From positions 116,860 through 180,859 of the forward strand of contig NZ_BAGA01000109.1 in assembly GCF_000308595.1 (NCBI RefSeq): a DNA stretch of 64,000 nucleotides, given 5' to 3'. This document shows positions 9,700 to 18,255 of the stretch, piece after piece (positions within the stretch are counted from its first letter, which is position 1; every line of letters starts with the position of its first letter). The DNA comes from Nocardia higoensis NBRC 100133 (lineage in GTDB: Bacteria; Actinomycetota; Actinomycetes; Mycobacteriales; Mycobacteriaceae). A program made the translations under genes and the position numbers. Under the pieces are notes generated by a model. That model worked only from the letters and a program-made list of their open reading frames with translations, did not search any database and was not told the origin of the DNA.

Positions 9700-9819
9700 A
9701 TGGCAACCGTGGGAGCGATCGCGACCGGAATCGTCGCGGTGGTGGCGGCGATCGGCGTGTACATCGGCATCCGGTCGGTTCCGGACATGCGCCGGTACCT
9801 GCGAATCCGCCATATGTGA
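9700..9819 (+). CDS. 39-residue single-pass membrane peptide (DUF6893-like)
   Basis: A very short gene with GGAAAGGAAGG just ahead of its ATG. One hydrophobic helix covers about residues 5-24 (VGAIATGIVAVVAAIGVYIG). It is followed by a basic tail, RSVPDMRRYLRIRHM, predicted cytoplasmic by the positive-inside rule. The stop TGAG is followed one base later by the ATG of the protease gene. Small membrane peptides of this pattern recur in actinobacterial hydrogenase operons. It could anchor the otherwise soluble hydrogenase or its electron carrier to the membrane. That role is an inference. Confidence 0.75.
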   Translation: MATVGAIATGIVAVVAAIGVYIGIRSVPDMRRYLRIRHM

Positions 9820-9820
9820 G

Positions 9821-10297
9821 ATGACGGACCGGGTACTGGTCGCCGGGATCGGCAACATCTTTCTCGGCGACGACGGATTCGGCTCCGAGGTGGCGCGCAG
9901 GCTGCGCTTCGACGGGGAGCCGCGCGTGCGGGTGGTCGATTACGGCATCCGCGGTATGCACTTGGCCTACGACCTGCTCACGGGCTGGGATGCGCTGGTG
10001 CTCGTCGACGCGCTGCCCGACCGCGGAGCACCCGGGCAGGTGGAGGTGTTGCGCGCCGAACCCGACGAGGCGGGCACGGCGGGACTCGACGCGCACGCCA
10101 TGCATCCGGCGGCGGTCTTCGCGGCTGTGCGGGCGCTGGGCGGCACAGTGCCACCCACGGTCGTCGTCGGCTGTCAGGCGCTGTCGGCCGCGGAGCGGAT
10201 CGGACTGTCGGTTCCGGTCGCGGCGGCGGTGGACACGGCGGTGCGCGCGGTGCACCGCGTGGTGGCCGATCTGCTGCGGACGAAGCAGGAGGTGTGA
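9821..10297 (+). CDS. Hydrogenase maturation endopeptidase (HyaD/HoxM/HybD family)
   Basis: 158 residues with the family start VLVAGIGNIFLGDDGFG, where the Asp/Glu pair binds nickel. VVDYGIRGMHL provides the second conserved acidic site and LDAHAMHP a histidine site. It should cut the C-terminal 22 residues from the large subunit after His576, closing the active site. The ATG follows the membrane-peptide stop by one base, and hypC follows two bases after its own stop, with AGGAGG inside the end of this gene. Confidence 0.9.
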   Translation: MTDRVLVAGIGNIFLGDDGFGSEVARRLRFDGEPRVRVVDYGIRGMHLAYDLLTGWDALVLVDALPDRGAPGQVEVLRAEPDEAGTAGLDAHAMHPAAVFAAVRALGGTVPPTVVVGCQALSAAERIGLSVPVAAAVDTAVRAVHRVVADLLRTKQEV

Positions 10298-10299
10298 GG

Positions 10300-10542
10300 A
10301 TGTGCCTCGGAATTCCCGGCCTGGTGCTCGAGATACCGGACGGCTACCACGGACAGATCGCCCTGGTCGATGTATCCGGTGAGAAACGACGGGTGAACAT
10401 CGGCCTGCTCGAGGACGATCCGGTCGGGCCCGGCGATTGGGTGATCATCCACATGGGCTTCGGAATCGAGAAGACCGACGCCGCCGGTGCGGCCGAGGCC
10501 ATGTCCGGACTGCGCATGCTCCGCAGCGGTGAGCAGCCGTGA
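10300..10542 (+). CDS. hypC: Hydrogenase assembly chaperone HypC (copy 1)
   Basis: 80 residues starting MCLGIPG. HypC proteins need Cys2, exposed after loss of Met1, to hold the Fe(CN)2CO unit with HypD and to pass it to the large subunit. This forces the start at 10300 rather than the GTG at 10294. CAGGAGG lies at normal spacing. The C-terminal half (WVIIHMGFGIEK) matches the family. The stop overlaps the GTG of hypF. A second, longer HypC lies downstream of hypF in the same operon. Confidence 0.93.
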   Translation: MCLGIPGLVLEIPDGYHGQIALVDVSGEKRRVNIGLLEDDPVGPGDWVIIHMGFGIEKTDAAGAAEAMSGLRMLRSGEQP

Positions 10543-12806
10543 CCGCCGACCGGGCGCGCCACCGGTTCGTGGTGCGCGGTGTGGTGCAGGGCGTGGGCTT
10601 CCGGCCGTTCGTCTACACCACCGCGGCCGAGCTGTCGCTGAGCGGGCGGGTGTCCAACGACAGCAGTGGCGTCCTCATCGAAGTCGAGGGCACACCCGCG
10701 GCCCTGGCGGAGTTCGAGCGGCGGCTACGGTGCTCGCCGCCGCCGCTGGCGGTCGTCGAATCGGTGGAACGCGCCGAGATCCCGGTGCGGGGCGGTACCG
10801 GATTCCGGATCGCCGACACCACTCGCGGCGACGGCCGCACCCTCGCCTCCCCGGATATCGCCCTCTGCCCCGCATGCGAGGCGGAACTGCGCGACCCGTC
10901 CGATCGGCGGTACCGCCACCCGTTCGTGAACTGCACCAACTGCGGTCCCCGGTTCACCATCATCGCCGCGCTGCCCTACGACCGGGCCCGCACCTCCATG
11001 GCCGAATTCCCGATGTGCGAACGCTGTGCCCGCGAATATCACGATCCCGCCGACCGCCGTTTCCACGCGCAGCCGATCGCCTGCCCCGAGTGCGGCCCGC
11101 GGCTGTCCTACGCCGGCCCCGGAGACGGCGATCCGCTCGCCGCGGCCCGTGCACTGCTGCGGTCGGGCGGAATCCTGGCGGTGAAGGGCATCGGCGGCTA
11201 CCACCTGGCCTGCGACGCGACGAACGAGGTGGCGGTGGCCGAACTGCGCCGCCGTAAGCGCCGGGGCGGCAAGCCTTTCGCGGTGATGACGCCGGATGTG
11301 GGGCGCGCGCGGGAGATCGCGGTCGTCGACGCCGCGGCCGCCGAACTGCTGACCGGCCCGCAGCGGCCCATCGTGCTGCTGCCTCGCGGGGACCGAGCGC
11401 TCGCCGAGGCCGTCGCGCCGGGCAACCCCGACCTCGGTGTGATGCTGGCCTATACCCCGCTGCACATCCTGCTGTTCGGCCTGCCCGGCGACCCGATCGG
11501 CCCGGACGTGCTGGTGATGACCTCCGGCAACCGCAGCAGCGAACCGATCTGCTACGACGACGCCGATGCGCGCGAGCGCCTCGCCGGGTCGGCGGACGGC
11601 TGGCTCTGGCACGACCGCCGCATCCTGGTCCCGTGTGACGACTCGGTGGTGCGCCTGGTCGACGGCCTCGAGTCCCCGGTCCGCCGCTCGCGCGGCTACG
11701 CGCCGCTGCCGCTCGCCCTTCCGGCGCCCATGCCGCCGACACTCGCCGTCGGCGCCGATCTGAAGAACGTCTGTGCCGTCGCCGACGGCCGCTATGCCTG
11801 GTTGAGCCAGCACGTCGGCGATATGGACGATCTGGCGACACTGCGCGCGTTCGACGCCACCGAACGGCACCTCGAGGAGCTGACCGGAGTGCGCCCCGCC
11901 CAACTCGTCGCCGACGCGCATCCGGGCTATCGGTCCACCGGATGGGCTCGCCGGCACGCGGGCGAGCGACCGGTGCGCACCGTCCAGCACCACCACGCGC
12001 ATATCGCCGCCGTCATGGGCGAGCACGGACTCGGTCACACCGACACCGTCCTCGGAATCGCCTTCGACGGCACCGGTTTCGGACCCGACGGCGCGGTGTG
12101 GGGCGGCGAGGTCCTCGCCGCCGGGTACAAGGGCTACCAGCGGCTGGCCCATCTGAAGTACGTCCCGCTGGCCGGCGGCGACAGCGCGGTGCACCGGCCG
12201 TACCGGATGGCGCTGGCGCATCTGCGCGCCGCGGGTATCGACTGGTCGGCGGCGATCCCGTCGGTGGCCGCCTGCCCGGCCGGGGAGCGCGCGGTGCTCG
12301 CGCACCAGTTCGGCACCGGGCTGGGCTGTGTGCCGACCTCCAGCATGGGCAGATTGTTCGACGCGGTGTCCTCGCTGGCGGGCGTGCGCCACGTCGTGGA
12401 CTACGAGGCGCAGGCGGCCATCGAACTCGAAGGGCTCGCCCGCGGCGTGGCTCCCGGTGACCGCTCGTATCGGTTCACCGTCGGCACCGGATCGGATCCC
12501 GCGCTGATCGACCCCGGCCCGGTGATCGCCGCGGTCGTCGCCGACGCGGTGGCCGCTGTACCGGCGGCGACGATCGGCGCCCGTTTCCACGCCGCCGTCT
12601 CGCGGCTGGTGCTCGATATCGCCGCGAAATTCGCGGGAGAACGGGTCGTCGCGCTCTCGGGCGGCGTGTTCCAGAACGCGCTGCTGTTGTCGTCCACTCG
12701 AAGACTGCTGCGCGACAACGGGTTCACCGTCCTCACACACCGCAGACTGCCACCCAACGATGGTGGCCTCGCATACGGGCAGGTGCTCGCGGTCGCCGCG
12801 GGCTGA
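10539..12806 (+). CDS. hypF: Carbamoyltransferase HypF
   Basis: 755 residues, full length. It turns carbamoyl phosphate into the cyanide ligands of the Ni-Fe site together with HypE. Domains in order: acylphosphatase (about 5-95, VVQGVGFRPF); two zinc-finger motifs of the C-x2-C-x18-C-x2-C type (about 110-185); a YrdC-like domain (about 200-390, KGIGGYHLACDA); and a Kae1-like carbamoyltransferase domain (about 410-755) with the metal-binding HHHAHIAAV segment. The GTG start overlaps the hypC stop. No key residue appears to be missing. Confidence 0.95.
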   Translation: MTADRARHRFVVRGVVQGVGFRPFVYTTAAELSLSGRVSNDSSGVLIEVEGTPAALAEFERRLRCSPPPLAVVESVERAEIPVRGGTGFRIADTTRGDGRTLASPDIALCPACEAELRDPSDRRYRHPFVNCTNCGPRFTIIAALPYDRARTSMAEFPMCERCAREYHDPADRRFHAQPIACPECGPRLSYAGPGDGDPLAAARALLRSGGILAVKGIGGYHLACDATNEVAVAELRRRKRRGGKPFAVMTPDVGRAREIAVVDAAAAELLTGPQRPIVLLPRGDRALAEAVAPGNPDLGVMLAYTPLHILLFGLPGDPIGPDVLVMTSGNRSSEPICYDDADARERLAGSADGWLWHDRRILVPCDDSVVRLVDGLESPVRRSRGYAPLPLALPAPMPPTLAVGADLKNVCAVADGRYAWLSQHVGDMDDLATLRAFDATERHLEELTGVRPAQLVADAHPGYRSTGWARRHAGERPVRTVQHHHAHIAAVMGEHGLGHTDTVLGIAFDGTGFGPDGAVWGGEVLAAGYKGYQRLAHLKYVPLAGGDSAVHRPYRMALAHLRAAGIDWSAAIPSVAACPAGERAVLAHQFGTGLGCVPTSSMGRLFDAVSSLAGVRHVVDYEAQAAIELEGLARGVAPGDRSYRFTVGTGSDPALIDPGPVIAAVVADAVAAVPAATIGARFHAAVSRLVLDIAAKFAGERVVALSGGVFQNALLLSSTRRLLRDNGFTVLTHRRLPPNDGGLAYGQVLAVAAG

Positions 12807-12822
12807 GCGGAAAGGAGCAGAT

Positions 12823-13146
12823 ATGTGCCTGGCGGTTCCCGGAAAGGTGCTCAGCCTCGAAGAGCGTGACGGCACGCTGATGTCGGTCGTCGACTTCGGC
12901 GGCGTGCACAAGGACGTGTGCCTGCAGTACATACCGGACGCGGCGGTCGGCGACTACGTCGTCGTGCACGTCGGTTTCGCCATCCAGCGCCTGGACGAGG
13001 AGTCCGCGCTGCAGACCCTCGCCGAATTCGAACACCTCGGCGTGCTGAAGGAGGAGTTCGCGGACGGTTTCGCCGTCGCGGCCGCGCAAGCGGGAGAGGA
13101 GAACCCGGACACGACGGACCAGCGTGACCCCGAGGAGGAGCCATGA
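12823..13146 (+). CDS. hypC: Hydrogenase assembly chaperone HypC (copy 2, with C-terminal extension)
   Basis: 107 residues starting MCLAVPGKV, preceded by AAAGGAG. The core of about 80 residues is typical HypC (Cys2, YVVVHVGFAIQ). An extra acidic tail of about 25 residues ends DQRDPEEEP, and its coding sequence overlaps the hypD start. It differs clearly from the copy at 10300. The two may serve different steps: one may work with HypD to build Fe(CN)2CO and one on the large subunit, as described for paired HypC/HupF-type chaperones. That split is inferred. Confidence 0.92.
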   Translation: MCLAVPGKVLSLEERDGTLMSVVDFGGVHKDVCLQYIPDAAVGDYVVVHVGFAIQRLDEESALQTLAEFEHLGVLKEEFADGFAVAAAQAGEENPDTTDQRDPEEEP

Positions 13147-14255
13147 AGTATCTCGACGAATTCAGCAACCCGGAGCTGGCCAAGCGCCTTCTCGAACGGA
13201 TCCGGGCCACCACGGACCGCCGCTGGGCGATCATGGAAGTGTGTGGCGGGCAGACACATTCGATCATCCGCCACGGTATCGACCAGTTGCTGCCGGACCG
13301 GATCGAGATGATCCACGGACCCGGTTGCCCGGTCTGTGTCACGCCGCTCGAGGTGATCGACAAGGCACTCGAGATCGCCGCGCGGCCCGGGGTCATCTTC
13401 TGCTCGTTCGGCGATATGCTCCGGGTTCCCGGCAGCGAGAAGGATCTGTTCCACGTCAAGAGCGAAGGCGGAGACGTCCGGGTGGTCTACTCGCCGCTGG
13501 ACGCGCTGGAACTGGCCAGAGCCAATCCGGATCGTCAGGTCGTCTTCTTCGGCATCGGCTTCGAGACCACCGCCCCCGCCAACGCGATGACCGTGTACCA
13601 GGCTCGGCGTCTCGGCATCCGGAACTTCTCGCTGCTGGTGTCGCATGTGCTGGTGCCGCCGGCGATCGCCGCGATCATGGAGTCGCCGCGGTGCCGGGTG
13701 CAGGCCTTCCTGCTGGCCGGGCACGTGTGCTCGGTGATGGGAACCCAGGAATATCCGCCGCTCGCGCAGCGCTACGGGGTCCCCATGGTGGTCACCGGAT
13801 TCGAGCCGCTGGACATCCTCGAAGGCATCCGTCGCACCGTGGCGCAGCTGGAGTCCGGCCGCCACGAGGTCGACAACGCCTATCCGCGGGCGGTGTCGGA
13901 GGCAGGCAATCCGGCCGCCAAGGCCATGCTGGCCGATGTCTTCGAGGTCACCGACCGGGCCTGGCGCGGCATCGGGGTCATCCCGGACAGCGGCTGGCGG
14001 CTCTCCCCGCGCTACCGCGACTACGATGCCGAACACCGTTTCTCCGTCGGCGATCTGCACACCGCCGAATCGGCTGTCTGCCGCTCCGGCGAGGTGCTGC
14101 AGGGTCTGATCAAGCCGAACGAGTGCGCCGCGTTCGGCACCACGTGCACACCACGCAACCCGCTGGGCGCCACCATGGTGTCCTCGGAAGGCGCGTGCGC
14201 CGCCTACTACCTCTACCGGCGCCTGGACCAGCCCGCGGAGGTGGCCCATGCGTGA
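13143..14255 (+). CDS. hypD: Hydrogenase formation protein HypD
   Basis: 370 residues. HypD is the iron-sulfur scaffold on which the Fe(CN)2CO group is assembled with HypC and HypE. Conserved elements are EVCGGQTHSI, GPGCPVC and AGHVCSVMG, plus the C-terminal cysteines around NECAAFGTTCTP that hold the 4Fe-4S cluster. It overlaps copy 2 of hypC by four bases and hypE by eight. Length and motifs are typical. Confidence 0.95.
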   Translation: MKYLDEFSNPELAKRLLERIRATTDRRWAIMEVCGGQTHSIIRHGIDQLLPDRIEMIHGPGCPVCVTPLEVIDKALEIAARPGVIFCSFGDMLRVPGSEKDLFHVKSEGGDVRVVYSPLDALELARANPDRQVVFFGIGFETTAPANAMTVYQARRLGIRNFSLLVSHVLVPPAIAAIMESPRCRVQAFLLAGHVCSVMGTQEYPPLAQRYGVPMVVTGFEPLDILEGIRRTVAQLESGRHEVDNAYPRAVSEAGNPAAKAMLADVFEVTDRAWRGIGVIPDSGWRLSPRYRDYDAEHRFSVGDLHTAESAVCRSGEVLQGLIKPNECAAFGTTCTPRNPLGATMVSSEGACAAYYLYRRLDQPAEVAHA

Positions 14256-15330
14256 GGATCCGATCATGCCCGCCCGGGCGACGATCGACGCGGACGCGTG
14301 GGTCTGCCCGATGCCGTTGCGCGACGCGCCGAACATCGTGATGGGCCACGGCGGCGGCGGGGCGATGTCGGGCGAACTGATCGAGCATCTGTTCCTGCCC
14401 GCCTTCGGCGCCGCGGCCGATGCGGGCATGGGCGATTCCGCCGTGCTGACGGTCGGCGACACGCGGCTGGCGTTCTCTACCGATTCCTTCGTTGTGAAAC
14501 CGCGCGTGTTTCCCGGCGGCTCGCTCGGTGAGCTCGCCGTCAACGGCACCGTCAACGATCTCGCGATGGCCGGTGCGCGGCCGCTGGCGCTGTCCACCGC
14601 GTTCATCCTCGAGGAGGGCACCGCGCTGTCCGAGATCGCCGCCGTCGCCCAGGCGATGGGCACCGCCGCGGCGGCCGCGGGAGTGACCCTGGTGACCGGT
14701 GACACCAAGGTGGTGGACGCGGGCCACGGTGACGGCATCTACGTCAACACCACGGGCATCGGCATCATCGACGGCGAGGTCGATATCCGGCCCCAGCGTG
14801 CTCGGCCGGGCGATATCGTCCTGATCAGCGGCGATATCGGGGTGCACGGTATCGCCGTGATGAGCTGCCGGGAGGGGCTGGAATTCGGGACGACGGTGCT
14901 CAGCGACACCGCCCCGCTGAACGGCCTGGTGGCCGCGATGCTGGGCAGCGGCGCGGATGTGCACACCCTGCGCGATCCGACCCGGGGCGGGGTGGCGGCC
15001 ACGGTGAACGAGATCGCCCGCACCGCCGGTATCGGGGTCTCGCTGGACGAGACGGCGCTGCCGGTGCCCGCCGCGGTGCGCGACGCCTGCGGACTGCTCG
15101 GCCTCGACCCGATGTACGTGGCCAACGAGGGCAAACTGATCGCCTTCGTGGCGCCCGACGACGCGGACCGGGTGCTGGAGGCGATGCGCGCGCACCCGCT
15201 GGGCGCCCGCGCGGCCGTGATCGGCGTCTGCGTCGAGGAGCATCCGGGCATGGTCGTGGCGCGGACAGCGCTCGGCGGTACCCGGGTGGTGGATCTGCCT
15301 GCCGGGGAGCAGTTGCCGCGTATCTGTTGA
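14248..15330 (+). CDS. hypE: Carbamoyl dehydratase HypE
   Basis: 360 residues, related to PurM/ThiL. It dehydrates the carbamoyl group on its own C-terminal cysteine to a thiocyanate and passes the cyanide to iron. The chain ends in PRIC, the required family ending. The N-terminal GHGGGGAMS and FSTDSFVV segments are typical ATP-binding parts. The start overlaps hypD. An ATG at 14266 is an alternative start that would shorten the protein by six residues. Confidence 0.95.
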   Translation: MREDPIMPARATIDADAWVCPMPLRDAPNIVMGHGGGGAMSGELIEHLFLPAFGAAADAGMGDSAVLTVGDTRLAFSTDSFVVKPRVFPGGSLGELAVNGTVNDLAMAGARPLALSTAFILEEGTALSEIAAVAQAMGTAAAAAGVTLVTGDTKVVDAGHGDGIYVNTTGIGIIDGEVDIRPQRARPGDIVLISGDIGVHGIAVMSCREGLEFGTTVLSDTAPLNGLVAAMLGSGADVHTLRDPTRGGVAATVNEIARTAGIGVSLDETALPVPAAVRDACGLLGLDPMYVANEGKLIAFVAPDDADRVLEAMRAHPLGARAAVIGVCVEEHPGMVVARTALGGTRVVDLPAGEQLPRIC

Positions 15331-15381
15331 CGCGGCGGGTCATCCGATCCGCCGGCCGGGAAGAAAACGAGGTGCCCGACA

Positions 15382-16485
15382 GTGCGGTTGTCGACGGCGG
15401 CGATACGCGCCGGTTGGTCGGACCTGGAGCCGGGGCAGCGACGCAGCGTCACGGGGATGGCTCTCGCGATCGCGGCGCTGCACCTGCTGGGATTCGCGAC
15501 GCTGCTGCTGCTCGTGGTGCCCGGCGGCTACCTCGTGGACGGCGCGGTGTTCGGCGTCGGCCTCGGGGTCACCGCGTACACCCTGGGCGCGCGGCACGCG
15601 TTCGATGCCGACCACATCGCCGCCATCGACAACGCGACCAGGAAACTCGTGGCGGAGAACCGGAAACCCATGACGGTCGGATTCTGGTTCGCGCTCGGTC
15701 ATTCCACCATCGTGTTCGTCCTGGTCGCCCTGCTGGCGGCCGGTGTCAAGACGCTCGCGGCCAATCTGGAGGACGACAACTCGCGGCTGCAGCAGTGGAC
15801 CGGCGTCTTCGGCACCGGCGTCTCGGGCACCTTCCTGATCCTGATCGGACTGCTGAATCTGATATCCCTGATAGGGATATGGCGGGTGTTCCGCGGCATG
15901 CGGCAGGGCTGTTTCGACGAGGCCGAACTCGAACGCAGGCTGCTGGATCGGGGTGCGCTGAACCGGGTGTTCGGGCCGCTGATGCGCGCGGTCCGCACAC
16001 CACGGCAGATGTATCCGGTCGGCTTGCTGTTCGGACTCGGCTTCGACACCGTCACCGAGGTCGGCCTGCTCGTCATCGCGGGCGGCGCGGCGGCAACCGA
16101 CCTGACGTGGTTCGCGATTCTCGTACTGCCCGTGCTGTTCTCGGCCGGCATGACGCTGTTCGACGCACTGGACGGGTCGGTCATGAACTACGCCTATGGC
16201 TGGGCCTTCGCGGGACCGGTGCGCAAGGTCTACTACAACATCGTGGTGACCGGCCTGTCGGTCGCGGTGGCGCTGCTGATCGGCGCGCAGGAGATCATCT
16301 CGATCATGACCGAGAAGCTCGACCTCGACTCGGGTCCGCTGGCCTGGGTCGGCGAACTCGATCTCGGGGCGATGGGGTTCATCATCGTCGGGTTGTTCGT
16401 CCTCACCTGGGCGGTCGCGGTAGCGGTCTGGCGGATCGGTGATGTCGAACGGCGCTGGCGGCCGGGATCGCCGGTGGACTCGTGA
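15382..16485 (+). CDS. Nickel/cobalt permease, NicO/HoxN family
   Basis: A 367-residue membrane transporter of the NiCoT type with about eight hydrophobic segments. The signature HAFDADHIAAIDN near residue 72 is the HX4DH motif that selects and moves Ni2+ or Co2+. Other family motifs are FALGHSTIV and LGFDTVTEVGLL. Its position directly after hypE argues for nickel supply to the hydrogenase. It starts at GTG with no strong ribosome site, and its end overlaps the next gene by four bases. Confidence 0.92.
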   Translation: MRLSTAAIRAGWSDLEPGQRRSVTGMALAIAALHLLGFATLLLLVVPGGYLVDGAVFGVGLGVTAYTLGARHAFDADHIAAIDNATRKLVAENRKPMTVGFWFALGHSTIVFVLVALLAAGVKTLAANLEDDNSRLQQWTGVFGTGVSGTFLILIGLLNLISLIGIWRVFRGMRQGCFDEAELERRLLDRGALNRVFGPLMRAVRTPRQMYPVGLLFGLGFDTVTEVGLLVIAGGAAATDLTWFAILVLPVLFSAGMTLFDALDGSVMNYAYGWAFAGPVRKVYYNIVVTGLSVAVALLIGAQEIISIMTEKLDLDSGPLAWVGELDLGAMGFIIVGLFVLTWAVAVAVWRIGDVERRWRPGSPVDS

Positions 16486-17243
16486 ACACACCCGCCACCG
16501 CGACCGGGGGAGCCGAGATGTTCGCCCGGTTCGCCTACGCGCCGAATCACCTGGGCTATTGCGGCCCGTCGGGAACGACGGCGCTGCGTGACGGTTCCGC
16601 CGCGGACGTGCGGGCCGTCGCGCGCAGCTTCACCGGAGCATGGCCCTACCTGCAGGTCATGTCGCGCATGACCGGCATCGACGATCCGCTGGATCACCGC
16701 CTGGTCGAGTCGTATTGGCTCGGAGGCGGTATCGGTGCGCGGCTGGACCCGGCGACCTTCGTCGCCGAGTTGCTGGCGGTGATAGGTCCGGCCGCGGGGC
16801 ACTACTGGAAATACCTCACCGATGGTTCGCTGAACGAGGAGGCGGCGGCGAACCACTGTTTCCACGTCTTCGGTATCTATCCGTGGACCCGCCTGCTCGG
16901 CCGGGGCGGCGACCATCCGGTACATGTGCTCGACAGTTGCCGGATCAACTGGGGCACGATCCTGGCGCGTGCGGACGACCAGGTCGTGGTCGAGTGCCCC
17001 CGCCTGGAGTTCGACGGCCACCGGCTGACCCTGAGCGCACCCGAGACGCGGTCGATCCCGGTGTGGGCGGACGGCTTCTCCGCGGTACCCGACGCGGCAC
17101 CGGGTCAACTGGTCGCACTGCACTGGAACCGACTGTGCGACCGGCTGACCCCCACCCGAGCGCGAGCGCTGACAATCAGCACCGAACAGCAACTGCGAGC
17201 CACCAATCGCAGGCTCGCACGGGCGACGACCGCCCCGCCGTGA
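16482..17243 (+). CDS. Hydrogenase-locus protein, DUF6390-like
   Basis: 253 residues, soluble, starting at a GTG that overlaps the stop of the nickel permease. It contains YAPNHLGYCGPSG near the N-terminus, an NHCFHVFGIYPW segment around residue 125 and VLDSCRINWG after it. These Cys/His residues could bind a metal, but no known catalytic motif is seen. Related proteins occur at the ends of actinobacterial hydrogenase operons. Its function is unknown. It closes the hydrogenase locus; the next 200 bases have no gene. Confidence 0.7.
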   Translation: MNTPATATGGAEMFARFAYAPNHLGYCGPSGTTALRDGSAADVRAVARSFTGAWPYLQVMSRMTGIDDPLDHRLVESYWLGGGIGARLDPATFVAELLAVIGPAAGHYWKYLTDGSLNEEAAANHCFHVFGIYPWTRLLGRGGDHPVHVLDSCRINWGTILARADDQVVVECPRLEFDGHRLTLSAPETRSIPVWADGFSAVPDAAPGQLVALHWNRLCDRLTPTRARALTISTEQQLRATNRRLARATTAPP

Positions 17244-17444
17244 CACGCGACATCGGCGATCGTCCGTTCTCGATGCCACTGGAGGCCCCGTCCCCCGGTG
17301 AACAGCTACGCCCGAACCGCCCGCATCCCCCAAGAACTCAGTTTCACATTGTCCAGCAACCACTTCCGGCCTGCCGGCAGGTCCACCGACTGCCGAAGCA
17401 CAAGCCGGAAAGGCTCGCAGCCGATCTCATCAGCGAATCCAGAA

Positions 17445-17749
17445 TCAGTCGTCCTCGGCAAGTATGGCCTCGTACTCCAATGCCTCGAGGCGCGACTCTT
17501 CCATCCGGGGACGGAACCAAGCGGGCAATTTCTCCTCCGATCGGGGAAATCTTTCGAGTTCCCTCACGAAGCTGTTGTAGGCCGGTGGACCGAAGCCGCT
17601 CCACTCCGGTTCGTTCTCGTAATCGAATCTCGCGACAACCCGCATATCAGGAGTAATAGTGAGCGTCATCGAATACCACGCTCCACCATCGGGAGTGGCC
17701 ATAACGTCCCTGAGTTCATCTTAAATCCCACTTTCCATTCTTCCGCCAT
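17445..17749 (-). pseudogene. Frameshifted immunity-like protein (YezG-type look)
   Basis: The downstream part is an open frame from 17702 (85 residues, MATPDGGAWYSM to LAEDD). Another frame just upstream, from ATG 17749, reads MAEEWKVGFK. One missing A in the run at about 17722-17724 would join them as WKVGFK-DELRDVMATPDGG. The segment FDYENEPEWSGFGPPAYNSFV resembles small immunity proteins of polymorphic-toxin systems such as YezG. The region is visibly more A/T-rich than the hydrogenase genes. A stop lies directly before ATG 17749, so the N-terminus may also be lost. Alternatively, the 85-residue part alone is expressed. Confidence 0.5.
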
Positions 17750-17924
17750 TTATAATAACACCGGTCCGGCGATATCAGCGGCGATCAGATGGGCACCGCC
17801 CGGGGAAATTCGGACGAGCGACATATCACTTCCGATCGCATCGGTACGTCCGGGTGCGCGGTTGTGGCTGAGCAGGTCTCGATCCATCGGCCTGCTGGCA
17901 AGCAGCACTGAGAGGGGCGACTTC

Positions 17925-18224
17925 CTACCTGGATTCCTTCAAATGGCGCTCCACCGACTCGATTTTCGACGTAATCGCGTTCGATGAACCAGGGCGTACG
18001 TCACCCTTGAGCACGATGCTGCATCGTGGCGAAACTTCCATGACAGCATCGATGGCTTGTTTGATCACCGCCATGACCTCATCCCATTCGCCTTCAATGG
18101 TCGTGAACAATGCGTTGGTTTCGTTGGGTAGACCACTGGCGCGGATAATGCGCACAGCTTCGGCGACTGCCGCACCAACACTTTCTCCGGAACCTACCGG
18201 CGTAACCGAGAAGGCGATAATCAC
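17925..18224 (-). CDS. MTH1187/YkoF-type thiamine-binding family protein
   Basis: A 99-residue ferredoxin-like protein with the family pattern VTPVGSGESVGAAVAEAV and ALFTTIEGEWDEVMAVI. Members bind thiamine-like ligands. It starts at GTG with AAGGAG at good spacing. It lies 31 bases after the XRE/TPR regulator gene on the same strand, so the two may be co-transcribed. It sits at the left part of the accessory island and may predate it. Confidence 0.82.
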   Translation of the reverse strand: MIIAFSVTPVGSGESVGAAVAEAVRIIRASGLPNETNALFTTIEGEWDEVMAVIKQAIDAVMEVSPRCSIVLKGDVRPGSSNAITSKIESVERHLKESR

Positions 18225-18255
18225 TGTAACTCCTTGCTGTGCTCGGTTATCTCAA

